Part shown: piece by piece, positions 33,001 through 46,000 of the stretch
How the letters are laid out: the number at the start of each line of letters is the position of its first letter
Position numbering within the stretch: position 1 is the stretch's first letter
NCBI RefSeq assembly: GCF_026151205.1
Contig: NC_087072.1
Span: 791,875 to 855,874, forward strand
Direction: 5' to 3'
Source: Bolinopsis microptera
Taxonomy: Eukaryota > Ctenophora > Tentaculata > Lobata > Bolinopsidae
DNA: 64,000 nucleotides
Made by a program: the position numbers and the translations under genes
Notes under the pieces: model-generated
Told to the model about the DNA's origin: nothing
The model's input: the letters and a program-made list of their open reading frames with translations, nothing else
The model's database searches: none

Positions 33001-36000
33001 CGATAGTGATGGAATGAGATCTATAAATACTCTCGATATTGGACCCTCTACTGACAAGACAGTTGAAGAAGGTAAAAACTAAGTTAATGACAGTTGTGTA
33101 ATGGTGATCAAAATCAATTTGATTATAAATATTAAATGTAATCGATCAAAAAAGGGTGCCATTTTAATTTCCAGAACTATCAAATTTGTAATGTAATATT
33201 CATCGCAGATGTACACATTGCGACGTTCATCAGAAGAGTTCTGAATCAAACATACCAGAGTTTGATAGCAGACTGCAGTTCCTTGGAGGTGATGTTGTCT
33301 TCAGAAGGAAAACACAAGGACAAGTTCCCGGAGACGTACCAGAAGTTTGTTCACTCTATGAGTCGGCTGGAGATAGCCTTGTGTGCTTATATTAAGTCTA
33401 CCATTACGGAGAAGACTTCTATTAAAAACGGTCTCGCAGTCATCCAGAGGTTTGATTTTCTTTGATAGTTTTGTTTTGGCACTGTGCCAAATTGGCACTG
33501 TTTTGTTTTGGCACTGCACGTCAGTTAATATACATTATACAATATACATAATTATATTTTATACATATAGGTAATCTTATCTTAAAGCGTTAAAGGTAAG
33601 GTCTTAAAAGCTAATTATCGTCTAGGTTCAGCGCTTTGAAAGTGTCAAAAGACAAAGGGAACCTGCGGCAAACACTCCAAGATCTCCAAGCAGATCTTTT
33701 CTTGAACTTTGAGGATGATTTAGATCGTATAAAGGAGATGTACGAGGAAAGCAAGGAGACTCCTCCTATTACCCACAACGCTCCAACTGTAGCTAGTGCA
33801 CTGCTCTGGATCAGACAACTCATTCACCAGATTGAGGATCCGATGAAGATATTCAGAGAGAACAAGATTCTCATGAGCAACCGTGTAAGTTTCTTATCTC
33901 TTATCTTATCTCTTGAAATGCGTTCTTTTCATTAATTTAGACCTAGTCCATGTTTATCTATCCGCGACTTCACGTGAATTTCTAACACACCCTGGGATTG
34001 CAGGACTCAGGTTAGTTACAAGGTTACTAGTGTAGTTACTAGGTAACTAGTGTAGTTACTAGGTTAGTAGTGTAGTTACTAGGTTACTAGTGTAGTTACT
34101 AGGTTACTAGTGTAGTTACTAGGATACCAGTGTAGTTGCTAGGTTACTAGTGTAGTTACTAGGTTACTAGTGTAGTTACTAGATTACTAGTGTAGTTACT
34201 AGGTTACTAGTGTAGTTGCTAGGTTACTAGTGTAGTTACTAGGATACCAGTGTAGTTGCTAGGTTACTAGTGTAGTTGCTAGGTTACTAGTGTAGTTGCT
34301 AGGTTACTAGTGTAGTTACTAGGTTACTAGTGTAGTTGCTAGGTTATTAGTGTAGTTACTAGGTTACTAGTGTAGTTGCTAGTTTACTAGTGTAGTTGCT
34401 AGGTTACTAATGTAGTTATTAGGTTAGTAGTGTAGTTACTAGGATACCAGTGTAGTTGCTAGGTTACTAGTGTAGTTGCTAGGTTACTAGTGTAGTTACT
34501 AGGTAACTAGTGTAGTTACTAGGTTACTAGTGTAGTTACTAGGTTACTAGTGTAGTTACTAGGTTACTAGTGTAGTTACTAGGTTACTAGTGTAGTTGCT
34601 AGGTTACTAGCTTTGTATTACAGGACTCGGGTCGGATAATAAAGCTGTACAACAGACTAGCCACCACGTTCTACAAGTTCGAGACACTGTGGCTCTCCAA
34701 CTGGGTCACCACAGTGGAGCCTATACGCTCTGCGCTACGAGCTACCCTTCTTGTGCGGGATCCGGAGGGGGTACTGCACGTTAACATGGACCAGAAGATA
34801 CTGGAGCTGATTCAGGAGACCAAGTGGCTGTTGAGACTGAGCTGTAATGTTCCTGAGGGGGCTAAAGAAGTGCTCAAACAGGTACATCTGCTTCTTTTTG
34901 TGGTATTTTACTCATCTATATATTAATTCAAATCCAAACATTTGTTTATTAAATATGATTTTATTTATTAAGGTAAATCACACGCAGTTAAATCAGAGGG
35001 TTTAATTTATGGAGCAACGTATCAAAACGTACGTATAACATTTAAACCAGTGTAGTTGCTAGGTTACCAGTGTAGTTGCTAGGTTACGAGTGTAGTTGCT
35101 AGGTTACTAGTGTAGTTACTAGGTTACTAGCTGTTTAATTTCAGGAGCAACGTATCAAAACGTACGTACAACGTTTAAACCAGTGTAGTTGCTAGGTTAC
35201 GAGTGTAGTTGCTAGGTTACTAGTGTAGTTACTAGGTTACTAGCTGTTTAATTTCAGGAGCAACGTATCAAAACGTACGTACAACGTTTAAACCAGAACG
35301 TGAAAGACATGGGACGGGTGATCTGCTCGATCTCCCCAGCAGTGAAACCAGTCCTCTCCTCTCAGCTGCACCACCTTCAACTCACAATCCAACCAGGACT
35401 AGTCACCTTGACCTGGAATAACGTTAACATTGACGCGTTCCTCCACAAGATGACTATTGCAACCCAGGAGCTGTCCCACACTAACAAGCTGGTGCAGGAC
35501 ATACTGGAGACACAAGTGGAGGTTCACCTGAGTGACATCCCGGCCCTGCTGTTCTACGAGAGCGTGAATAGTAACAGTAGAAGTTGTGAGGACTTTGTTA
35601 AGGTTCAGAGCGAGGTGGTCGGAGAGAGGTTCGGGGAGCTCACCCATATGATCACACAGGTTAGTTGATATTTGCTAACACGCTGAAAAGAAAGCTATAA
35701 TATGGTAAGATTTACACTTTAAAACACTTTGACGATGCAGATTTACACTTACTGTAATACAGTTGTGATCAGAGAAGGAAGCACATGAATCAGATTGATA
35801 ATATCTCAGGTACAAACAGGTCTGTTTAACGTTTCTATTGTCAGGTACAAGCAGGTCTGTTTAACGGGGTCATGTCCGCTATAAACGCAGCAGATCGGAG
35901 TGGGTACGTCAAGAAGACTCCTGACGAGGCACTTGTTGCTTCTGTTTTAGCAGAGTTCCACATGGTTAGTAGTTGCTAGGTTACAACGTTACAATTGTAA

Positions 36001-37026
36001 AGTTACCATGTTGACTTTTCTTTCTAGAAATAGAATGACAAATTATTACAAATGAATGAATTACATCTCATTTACTTCCGATGATTATGACCGTATAACA
36101 TCTGTCTCGGCTCATTGTTCTCCCATATAATATATAACACTGTATTCTAACACTGTGTTCCCCCCTCAGCGAATAAACAAGGCGTACATGAGTATAATAA
36201 GGAGATCAGTGAGTAACCTGGCCCGATCCCTGACAGAAGGAACTCCTCTCTTCAAATCTAGAATAGAGCTTTGTGTTCCGGAGATTGTACTCACTCCCTC
36301 CCTCGCTTCAATGCAGGTGAGAATAACACAACTTTTGGTGGCTTAAACTGCAGCTATCCGGACTCCAGCCGACCATATCATATACAATTATGAATTCTGT
36401 CCTATAATTATATTTTTCACCACCTTGTACCACTAGGAGTCGCTGGACAGTACACTGTCAATAATAACGGAGAGTATCGAGCGAGCAACATGGCTGACCC
36501 CTGGAGATAGAGACATGATGCGAGGCTGGACCTCGGAGGATGAGGAGCTCCAGTCTGACATCAAGCTGATAAAACAAGCTGCTCTACAGGCGGAGGAGGA
36601 CATCACTCACTTCTTCTCCGTCTTCATGGAGTTCAAGAGGTTCTGGAGGGATGACCTTCACGGAGAGTACAAGGAGTTCATGGAGGGGAACAGCTGTCTT
36701 ATCCAGTGTGCTAACAAGGTCAGTCAAGTAGTTTTACTATCTGTAGGACTGTTGAAACATGTTATGATAGAGATCTATAAACTGTAGTACATAAAATCCT
36801 GCTAAAATAGAAACCACTGATCAACGAAATTCATTTAGCATTATCACAATAATTTTTCTACCAGGTTCAAGCTCTATTGGAAGAGGAGCACAAGGTGCTA
36901 TCTATAGACAGTGCGAAGAAGATGAAGGTTACCGTGCTCGACACAACACCTGTTAAGAACTCTATCCACGCCATGATACGAACTTGGAAATACAAATACG
37001 CTTCCCAGCTCCACTACAATGCTAAG
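27082..37026 (+). CDS. Dynein heavy chain tail (DHC N1 region), exons 1-18
   Basis: Exons: 27082-27214, 27424-27607, 27780-27897, 29319-29539, 29759-30086, 30286-30511, 30761-30896, 31435-31571, 31701-31869, 32934-33071, 33209-33449, 33626-33884, 34624-34881, 35258-35659, 35845-35964, 36170-36316, 36437-36718, 36865-37026. This stem dimerises heavy chains and binds intermediate chains. It starts MDDRLWWFANKIQDVYQIG, and TVEAINGFLNAGGTNRLFVH fits the DNAH5 N-terminus. Family blocks include WRSVDIIITDTANEAKDKY, APTVASALLWIRQLIHQIED and LVTLTWNNVNIDAFL. An extra Ser/Asp/Glu-rich, low-complexity segment (exons 7-10, roughly 31,435-33,071, with DEASQPASSSEGSTREITPS) looks like a disordered insertion. 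The start was chosen because it is the first ATG in frame and begins the conserved block. Confidence 0.85.
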
Positions 37027-40000
37027 GTTTCAGTTGTTTTACTTATAGAGTACTTATTGAGATTTTATTGAGATTTTATCTATCAAATATTCCAAACTTC
37101 CTTCCCACTTTTGGATTAATTTGTGTACATATTAAATAAATAACTAACTAAAAAACTAACTAAAAACCTTCAGAGAGACCTGGATGATATCATAAAGTAT
37201 AGAGACCACATAAGAGAGCGACTGACGGTATCAGTAGAGTGTCTCAGCAGTCTCAGCGAAACTCTGGACTTGCTGGCTGAGTTAGGAGACCTCGAGAACA
37301 CTATTGATGATACCTACCTTCCTGTCGAGATCACCTACCAACAGCTCACCGACTTCGAGGTGTGTCTTGATATGATTTGTGGAAATACTCACTAGTTTAA
37401 TGGCTGGAGGTGAAATTGGCTCGGCCTGTGTAGGTTTGCTGTGGTGACTTATTAGTCTCCACAGTCTCTAGTTATTGATTTTAGCATTAAACATGTTAAT
37501 AATTGCAATAATTACAAAGTTCCCTGCTGTTATTTCACCTTTACAAATTACCAGGTCCAACTGCCTCGTAACGAGGTAGAGTTAGTGGCGACACTCCGCG
37601 ACGAGTGGAAGATGCTGATGGATCTGGCAGACAGTGTCAGACAAACCCTGATGATCGAGCAGAAGCTGCAGTTCGAGCAGGAGCTAGAGAAGCAGGTGCA
37701 GTCGTTCATTGTGGAGGTCATTCAACTTAGAACCAGCTTTGAATCCCAAGGTATTGTTGTTTAGTTGTTTTCCTGCTATATGAACTGTCTCTAATTTGAA
37801 CATGATTCCAGTAAACTTATTCTATCGTATTTCTGTTCCTTTATAGTAAAGTGTGTTGGATGAAAATATATTCATGTGCTTTCTTGGGTGCGATTTTAAC
37901 CATGTCCATCTATCCTTCTAGTTCAGGAGACCAAACTGGCATATTTTCAGGTCCTGGTGTCAGCAATATCTCTCCAGATGAGGCCATGAACAGGCTAGTA
38001 AAATTCTGGAAATCATACAACACATTCGACAGTAAGCAGCACACTTTACAAGCCGTCCAGAAGATGTACGGACTACCACTGACAGCTTACCCTGATCTCG
38101 AAAAGACAGGGGAGGAATTGAGCTTGCTTCAAACTTTGTATGATCTTTATCAGAAATTCATAGAGTTTGATGAGACATTCAAAGATACGCTTTGGCAGGA
38201 TGTTAATCTGGAGCAATCTAAAACCGAAGTATGTTTACATTTTGATTGCGATTTTCCGCTTTCGGTATCTTGCCATGTGGGAGGGAAAACAGTTTGCGCG
38301 GCTTATCAGAAATTTTGGTTGCTATAGAAACAAACAAAATTGTATGCAAATTTTAAGCGTTATCACTTTCCTTGACAGAAACGCCGCGCAAAGTTTTTAT
38401 TGCATTTCAGCCAACTTGGGTTTTATCGGACAACAATTACAGTGCAGAAAAGGTTTAATATAATGTTTATTTCAGATGAACGTCCTTCACATGGATTGCA
38501 GGAACCTGCCAGAACGTGTGAAGGAGTGGGGAGCTTACCACACTCTATTTACAAGCTTGGAGGCTTATCTTGATCTGTTCCCGGTCCTTCAACAGCTCAA
38601 CTCTAAACAAATCAGGTAAATGAGTAAAAAACATGGTTAGAAGAACTTTTATAACAAACTATGAGGAAAATTGATCATAAGATTAATCTATGGTGACTTA
38701 ACCAATTTCATGAATCAGGAGCCGACACTGGCTGCAGGTCATGCAAGTAACTGGATCCAACTTCCAACTCGAGGCATCTCAAATGAAACTATGTCATCTG
38801 CTGGACTGTGATCTCATCAAGTACTACATTCTCATCTTTACTTGTTATTATTTGAAAACATAATTTTTCTTGTTATTTTCTTATACCGAAAGGGAGATCT
38901 ACAAAATTATCTGATTTCTTCTCTCCAAACTGAATGATTGAATCTCAGGTACAAGTCAGAGATAAGTGACATAGTAAGTTGTGCTAGCAAGGAGCTCGAT
39001 CTCGAGCAGAAGTTGAGGAGCACTGAGGAGGAGTGGGCAGAACAGAGCTTGCACTTTTCGCAGTTCAAAAACAGGGGCTACCTTATGCTTGATGCTAGGT
39101 GAGGCTTCAACTTAACCATCCTTACTGGATTCCATACTCATTATTTTCTCTTTCTCTTCTTCCTCAATTTTGTTCCTTATACCAGCTCCTCATATTCGAA
39201 TTGAGGTTGGTGACTGGTGTTAAGTTATCCATGTTTTGTTTTACTAAAGACTGCACCTACCAGGTACACAGTGAATCTACTGGAAATGCTGGAAGACAGC
39301 CAAGCTTCCCTTGCCTCCATGCTAACCTCTAAATACATAGGGCCTCTAAAGGACGAGGCCGCATCCTGGGCCGCTAAGTTGCTCAGCGTGTCAGAGGTCA
39401 TTGAGCAGTGGCTGACTGTTCAGAACCATTGGGTTCATCTCGAGTCAGTGTTTTCTCTGCCTACTACCAAGAAGGATTTGCCGCAGGAGGCAAAACGGTT
39501 CGCCTCGATCGACAAAACTTGGACCAAGCTGATGAAAAAGACCCATGAAATCAAAAATGTCATCCAAGTAAGTTATTCCGTTCAAAAGTTTACAAGTCAA
39601 TGAGATAAAACATTTGTCTCACTTTGATAACGTATGCGTATGCTTGAGAGGAGCTATCCAATAATTAAACTGATTATTTGTCAGTGTTGTCACGGTGGAG
39701 AGCCCCCTAAAACGGGAACTCTAACTCACCTCTCTGAGCAACTAGAGTTCTGTCAGCGCAGCTTGACAGAGTATCTGGACGAGAAGAGGAAGCTATTCCC
39801 CCGCTTCTACTACGTGTCGGACACTGTGCTGCTCGCTATTCTTAGTAGTCATAACAACGTGGAGGAAGTCAGCAAACACTTCAGGTGGTGTAGCATGTAG
39901 TGATGCTACTATAGCATCACTAAGAGGCATACTTTCATTTTCACCCCTGATCCTATCCTTTCAAACAAAGTTACAACGAATTCTTCATGTAGTGCATCCT

Positions 40001-43000
40001 GGGTATGATATCATTCGATATAAATGCTATTAATAGAGTTCAATTTATCTTATCATGTTTGTTTTAACGCTGTTTTCCCGTCGTCAGAGCGATATTCCAG
40101 AACATTGACTCTGTTCTGCTGGCTCCCTCGGAAGATACAATTGACGGAGGAGAATCCAGCGCCCTCAACGTTATCAGTGAAGTGTCAGTGGAACGAACAG
40201 GAGCTGAACGGGACCCTCTGCAGTCTAGTCAGGACGATTTCACCAGCTTTAGCGAGAGCCCCCTTTGGTCGGGAGGCCCCACCATCACAGCTATCGGAGC
40301 CAAGAGTGCTGAGGGTGAGGTGATCGACTTTAACAGGGAGGTTACGATGAAAGAGAATGTGGAGACTTGGCTTGAGAATCTTCTGGAAGTTACCAAGGAT
40401 ACCATATCTGATAAAGTCTATGAGGTTGATAGGGACATCAAAAATGGCTGCACTGTGGAAGAATTTACATTAACGGTAAGGAATGTAATGTGGTAAGCCA
40501 GTTACACTATAAGAAATCCTTGCTTTTTCATGCCCTACTTAATTTACTCCTTTTCTCCTTGTTTTAAGTGCTAAGCACTAGTTTGTAAGTGTATTTTCTG
40601 ACAAGTGAGACAACTATATAAAAGTGTGTAAAAATAGTATCTCACTAAAAAGTGAATCTAAATGTCTTCGATCATCGTCTTATGAAAGCTCGTCCTGTTT
40701 TCTGTTTGTCTTTCTCTTTCGTTCTTGACCGTCAAAACATCCGTCCTCGTCAAAACATTTATCGTAAACTTTTCCCCTGTCACTCCTGTCCATAAGTTAA
40801 ACTGTAGTCTCCTGTTACATGTATGAGACTTGAAGTGAAAGTGATACCACGTGACTATGAGATCTGGTTAATCTCTGATCACGTGGTATCGGGGTAATGA
40901 GATTATGTATCTCTAGTCATAGATTCCTATAGCTTAGAATTCGGTTTGAATCCTAGACTACTGGATGGAATCATGATATAACGACGATTAATGAGTAATG
41001 AGTAAGATTGTATAATACTCTCTGGACACGAAATCCCGTGGATTCGTGGTTACAACAAATCCCCACCAACAAATTGAAAGATAATTTCATATTTGAGATT
41101 ATCTTTTATGGCTTTCTTTAATGAGTGTAATTTATTTATTTATTTGAATTTGATTTCACTCTTCATTGATAATATGAACAATTAAAACTGCGATATCACA
41201 ATATTAAGAATATAATTTGAGGATAGTAACAATAATGAAATTCTTTCTTAATTTCTACCATAAAAGGACTCTTTTGATGCATATTGAAATTAAAATTGTA
41301 ATTTCTGCATTGGTGAGTGCTTGCTGACTGAGCGATGTACATGGGCGATCCACCACAGTCTTTTCAGTACTGTGTCTAGAGCGTTAATGAAACCGTTATG
41401 GTTTCTATCCCATCTTTTGTCCATGCTCGTCTCTATAGCATCACTCAGGGCATCCACTGCACGGGTAAATTCCCTCCCTCGTGCCTTCAGGTGGTATTGC
41501 AACGCAATTTAGTTTTATGACTCTGGAACTGCAACTTTTCAGCAAATCAGATAATTGTTAACTCATCATGACGATTGAAACAGTGCATATAATTATAATA
41601 GTAATATCCTCATAATAATTGTCATGAAGTACATATTATATTTATATAGTATATATAGCATAATATTATACTGTCGGGAATTACCACGCGTAGTTCTCAA
41701 AAGCGAAGGTATTATTGTATATAATAATGTTTTCACTGTTTCAAAACACTCAGTTCCCGTGCCAAGTTGCTGTGCTGGGTTTCTACCTACAATGGACTAG
41801 AGACTGTGAGCTCGCCATATCAGAGAACAAACTCGACCGAAAAGCTCTCCACAATCTGGGCCGGAAGTACTCTAACATAGTGGCCCGACTTCCGACTGTC
41901 TTGAATAAGGTACCTTCAGATAAATATACGACTAATTATGAACACTTATCCGTTTTTCAACAGTCTGGTTAAAAATAAATAACATTTTCACATCATTACA
42001 CTATTTTCACTTCACAGCACCAGTCCAAATTAAAGCGAGCAGTAAATGCTGTCATATTCATGGGTCAGATGTGCCCACAGCATAACGGCATAGAACCAAC
42101 CCAAGGCCGAAAAAGTGTAATAAGAGTAAGTGATCACTTAACGGTTATTATATACACAGTACAACAGGCTTTGTCCTTTGATCATAGATCATAGCATCAC
42201 AAGAATCACACCATCCCATTACATTTACATACCCAAATTTAATTTTTAGTCTCAAAATATCCAACGAATATGTATTTTTTAAACTGTCAACTTCTCAACA
42301 GCAAGCTGTTAGAGAAGATCCTACCCAGTTGGTGAAACTGGAGAATATCATGTCTTTGGCGCTTCACCTTAGGGAAGTAGCTGAGGACTTTCAGAAGAAG
42401 AAAGTTAGAGACATCCTGGACTTTGAGTGGGTCAGAAATCCCAGGTAAATAATTTAGATTAAGTTTATCTTTTCAACTTGTACCACTTACCCATGCTTTT
42501 AGTATTTATACAATAGTTTTCAAAAGTTGAATTCACCCCCTTCCCAGGTACTACGTGGATGAAAGCAGTATAAAGATGATGGTGTCGGAGTACTCCATGA
42601 CGTACGGGTGTGAGTATGTGGGGTGTGATGTGAACCAGATAATCACGCCCATCAGGGATAGATTCACTCTTCTCTTCGTCCACACTATCCAGCAGTTTAG
42701 TGGTAAGTTTACTTTGAAAAGTATTGTCACAAAGTAAAATTTCAAGTCTGACAGATGTATAGACTTTCGTCAGGGAAATAAGAAAATATCTTGATACGAT
42801 CTTGCATTCAGAGTATGATAATCCTTGCACAACTTCTCAGGAGTATCTCTGGTAGCCGAGTCTGCAGTAAGAAAACACTAGTTAGTAACCATGGTAACTA
42901 GTTAGTAACCATGGTAACTAGTTAGTAACCACGGTAACTAGTAAGTAACCATGACAACTTCTCAGGAGTATCTCTGGTAGCCGAGTCTGCAGTAACAAAA

Positions 43001-46000
43001 CACGAGATGGCTAAGAGTTTAGGAGGAATGTGTGCTCGGTTCCTCCTCACCTTCCACTGCAGTAACGGGACCACCTACAGCTGCATCAGCAAGATCCTGA
43101 CAGGCCTGGCCCAGGAGGGGTCCTGGGGCTGTTTCAGTGAGGTCAGCTGTCTTACTCTCCCAACCCTACAGGTGCTGGCTCAGTGTCTCCACCTAATCCT
43201 GGGTAACTTGCAGCAGAACAACAAGAACTGTACGCTATTCTCCGGACAAGAGGTAACAGAGAGATAGCAAATAAAGCTTAGTGATGTTGCGTTTGGAAAT
43301 TTATTTTTCAGGATTTTCTTTCAACCATCTCATTGCTTGCCTAAGATTTAGAGTTGTAGGTTGAGAAACTAACCGTCTAAATCTCCCCCAGATTCCTCTG
43401 AACCCTAATTTCGCTGTTTTCGTGACCCAGACAACGGAGAAGTACCAGCTGAACACCCTTCCTCCCACACTCCGAGGACTGTTCAGACTTGTCTCTGTGC
43501 CCCAGCCAAACTTCGCAGCTGCTCTCAGGAGTCTTTGTACTGTACTGGGGTTCAAGAGCGGCAAACTTATCGCTGATAGACTCATTATGGTTCACAAACT
43601 TGTGTCCCTGCAGATGTTAGTGATCACCAACTACCGCTATCTATATCTTATCTATCATTTTTATCTCTTCACTATGAACTCGGATATTTCTTGTTCAATG
43701 TTACATTCTGCCTTTAACAATTACAAACCAAATAAATTTAGTCTGTACATATTTTATTCCCTTATATTTGCTCACAATTAACCCAGCTCCCTAGTGTAAC
43801 CATGGTAACTAGTAGTAACTTACCCCCTCCCAGGAGACACACTGGAGTAGCGCACATGTCTCTCAACAACATCCACCAGTGTCTCCTGATCAGCGCCAGT
43901 AAGAGGAACACTATAATGTCCAACAGATCACACCAATTTGGCAGGGCTTCTAGCAATACCACCGGCTCTAACATCGCTACCCCCGGTATGTTATTTGTTA
44001 TGGCAGGGCTTCTAGCAATACCACCGGCTCTAACATCGCTACCCCCGGTATGTTTTTTGTTATGGCAGGGCTTCTAGCAATACCACCGGCTCTAACATCG
44101 CTACCCCCGGTATGTTTTTTGTTATGGCAGGGCTTCTAGCAATACCACCGGCTCTAACATCGCTACCCCCGGTATGTTTTTTGTTATGGCAGGGCTTCTA
44201 GCAATACCACCGGCTCTAACATCGCTACCCCCGGTATGTTTTTTGTTATGGCAGGGCTTCTAGCAATACCACCGGCTCTAACATCGCTACCCCCGGTATG
44301 TTTTTTGTTATGGCAGGGCTTCTAGCAATACCACCGGCTCTAACATCGCTACCCCCGGTATGTTTTTTGTTATGGCAGGGCTTCTAGCAATACCACCGGC
44401 TCTAACATCGCTACCCCCGGTATGTTTTTTGTTATGACAGGGCTTCTAGCAATACCACCGGCTCTAACATCGCTACCCCCGGTATGTTTTTTGTTATGGC
44501 AGGGCTTCTAGCAATACCACCGGCTCTAACATCGCTACCCCCGGTATGTTTTTTGTTATGGCAGGGCTTCTAGCAATACCACCGGCTCTAACATCGCTAC
44601 CCCCGGTATGTTTTTTGTTATGGCAGGGCTTCTAGCAATACCACCGGCTCTAACATCGCTACCCCCGGTATGTTTTTTGTTATGGCAGGGCTTCTAGCAA
44701 TACCACCGGCTCTAACATCGCTACCCCCGGTATGTTTTTTGTTATGGCAGGGCTTCTAGCAATACCACCGGCTCTAACATCGCTACCCCCGGTATGTTTT
44801 TTGTTATGGCAGGGCTTCTAGCAATACCACCGGCTCTAACATCGCTACCCCCGGTATGTTTTTTGTTATGGCAGGGCTTCTAGCAATACCACCGGCTCTA
44901 ACATCGCTACCCCCGGTATGTTATTTGTTATGGCAGGGCTTCTAGCAATACCACCGGCTCTAACATCGCTACCCCCGGTATTTTTTTTTTGTTATGGCAG
45001 GGCTTCTAGCAATACCACCGGCTCTAACATCGCTACCCCCGGTATGTTATTTGTAATACCACCGGCTCTAACATCGCTACCCCCGGTATGTTATTTGTTA
45101 TGGCAGGGCTTCTAGCAATACCACCGGCTCTAACATCGCTACCCCCGGTATGTTATTTGTTATGATTTAGCTAGGAATTCAAGTGAGGTGATAATATTTC
45201 TATCACTTTATTGGCGATTGTAAGTCGCAACTATTTAGATCACCAATCTTTTATCCTGAGAGATTTTATCTCGTCAAGTTGATTCGAAAAGTTAAAATTT
45301 GATCTTTAGGTGTAAGTTGAGGAGTCATAACCTCGGGTTATATTGTTGGCTGTCGGCTTAAAGAGTAAAACGCCCAGAGATAAAATATTGGGAGTCGTGT
45401 CCCTCGTAAAATAATTTCATCACATCTCAGCATTAATTTGAATGTAATTAAGATTGAGGCTTAGAAATGTGTCAAAAGTCAAGCTTTATCGTCGCTTAAT
45501 ATTGAAATGTCACAAAAATCAATCGTGGTGTATAACGTTCTACACGGGTCGAATACTTATCATCTGACTTCGAACAATAATAGGCAATAACCATATTCTG
45601 ATTAAATTTATAAGATTTATACAGCAAGCTGAGAAATAATAGCTCGAATAAGTTTGTCATGTTCTAATATCCACAACTAATGGCTTGTACTAGTTGTCTC
45701 AGAAACTGCCATTTTATTCATTGTAATAACATTTTCCGGATCCTCAAGTCGTTTGCCTGACTGAAAAGTTGTTTTTGTCCTTGCAGAGCTTCGCTCGTGG
45801 CGAGGCATCGCCTTGAAGTTCCCGCACAGGACCTGTTTAACGAACTCCTGTAACTGAGAGCCCCTGACCAGGAGGATGATGGGGTTTAGGACGGAGGTTA
45901 TCTGGGGCAGATAGCTGATTATTAGGAAGAAGGTTATCTCGTACTCTATCTTCCGAGAGAAGGTCCCCGCTGAGCTGTGAGGGTTGTACTCCTCGAAGTC

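Noticed and set aside
41290-41502. 70-codon reverse-strand frame in a dynein intron
   Set aside because: The composition is plausible (RAVDALSDAIETSMDKRW) but there is no recognised family, no splice context and short length. It may be a transposon relic.
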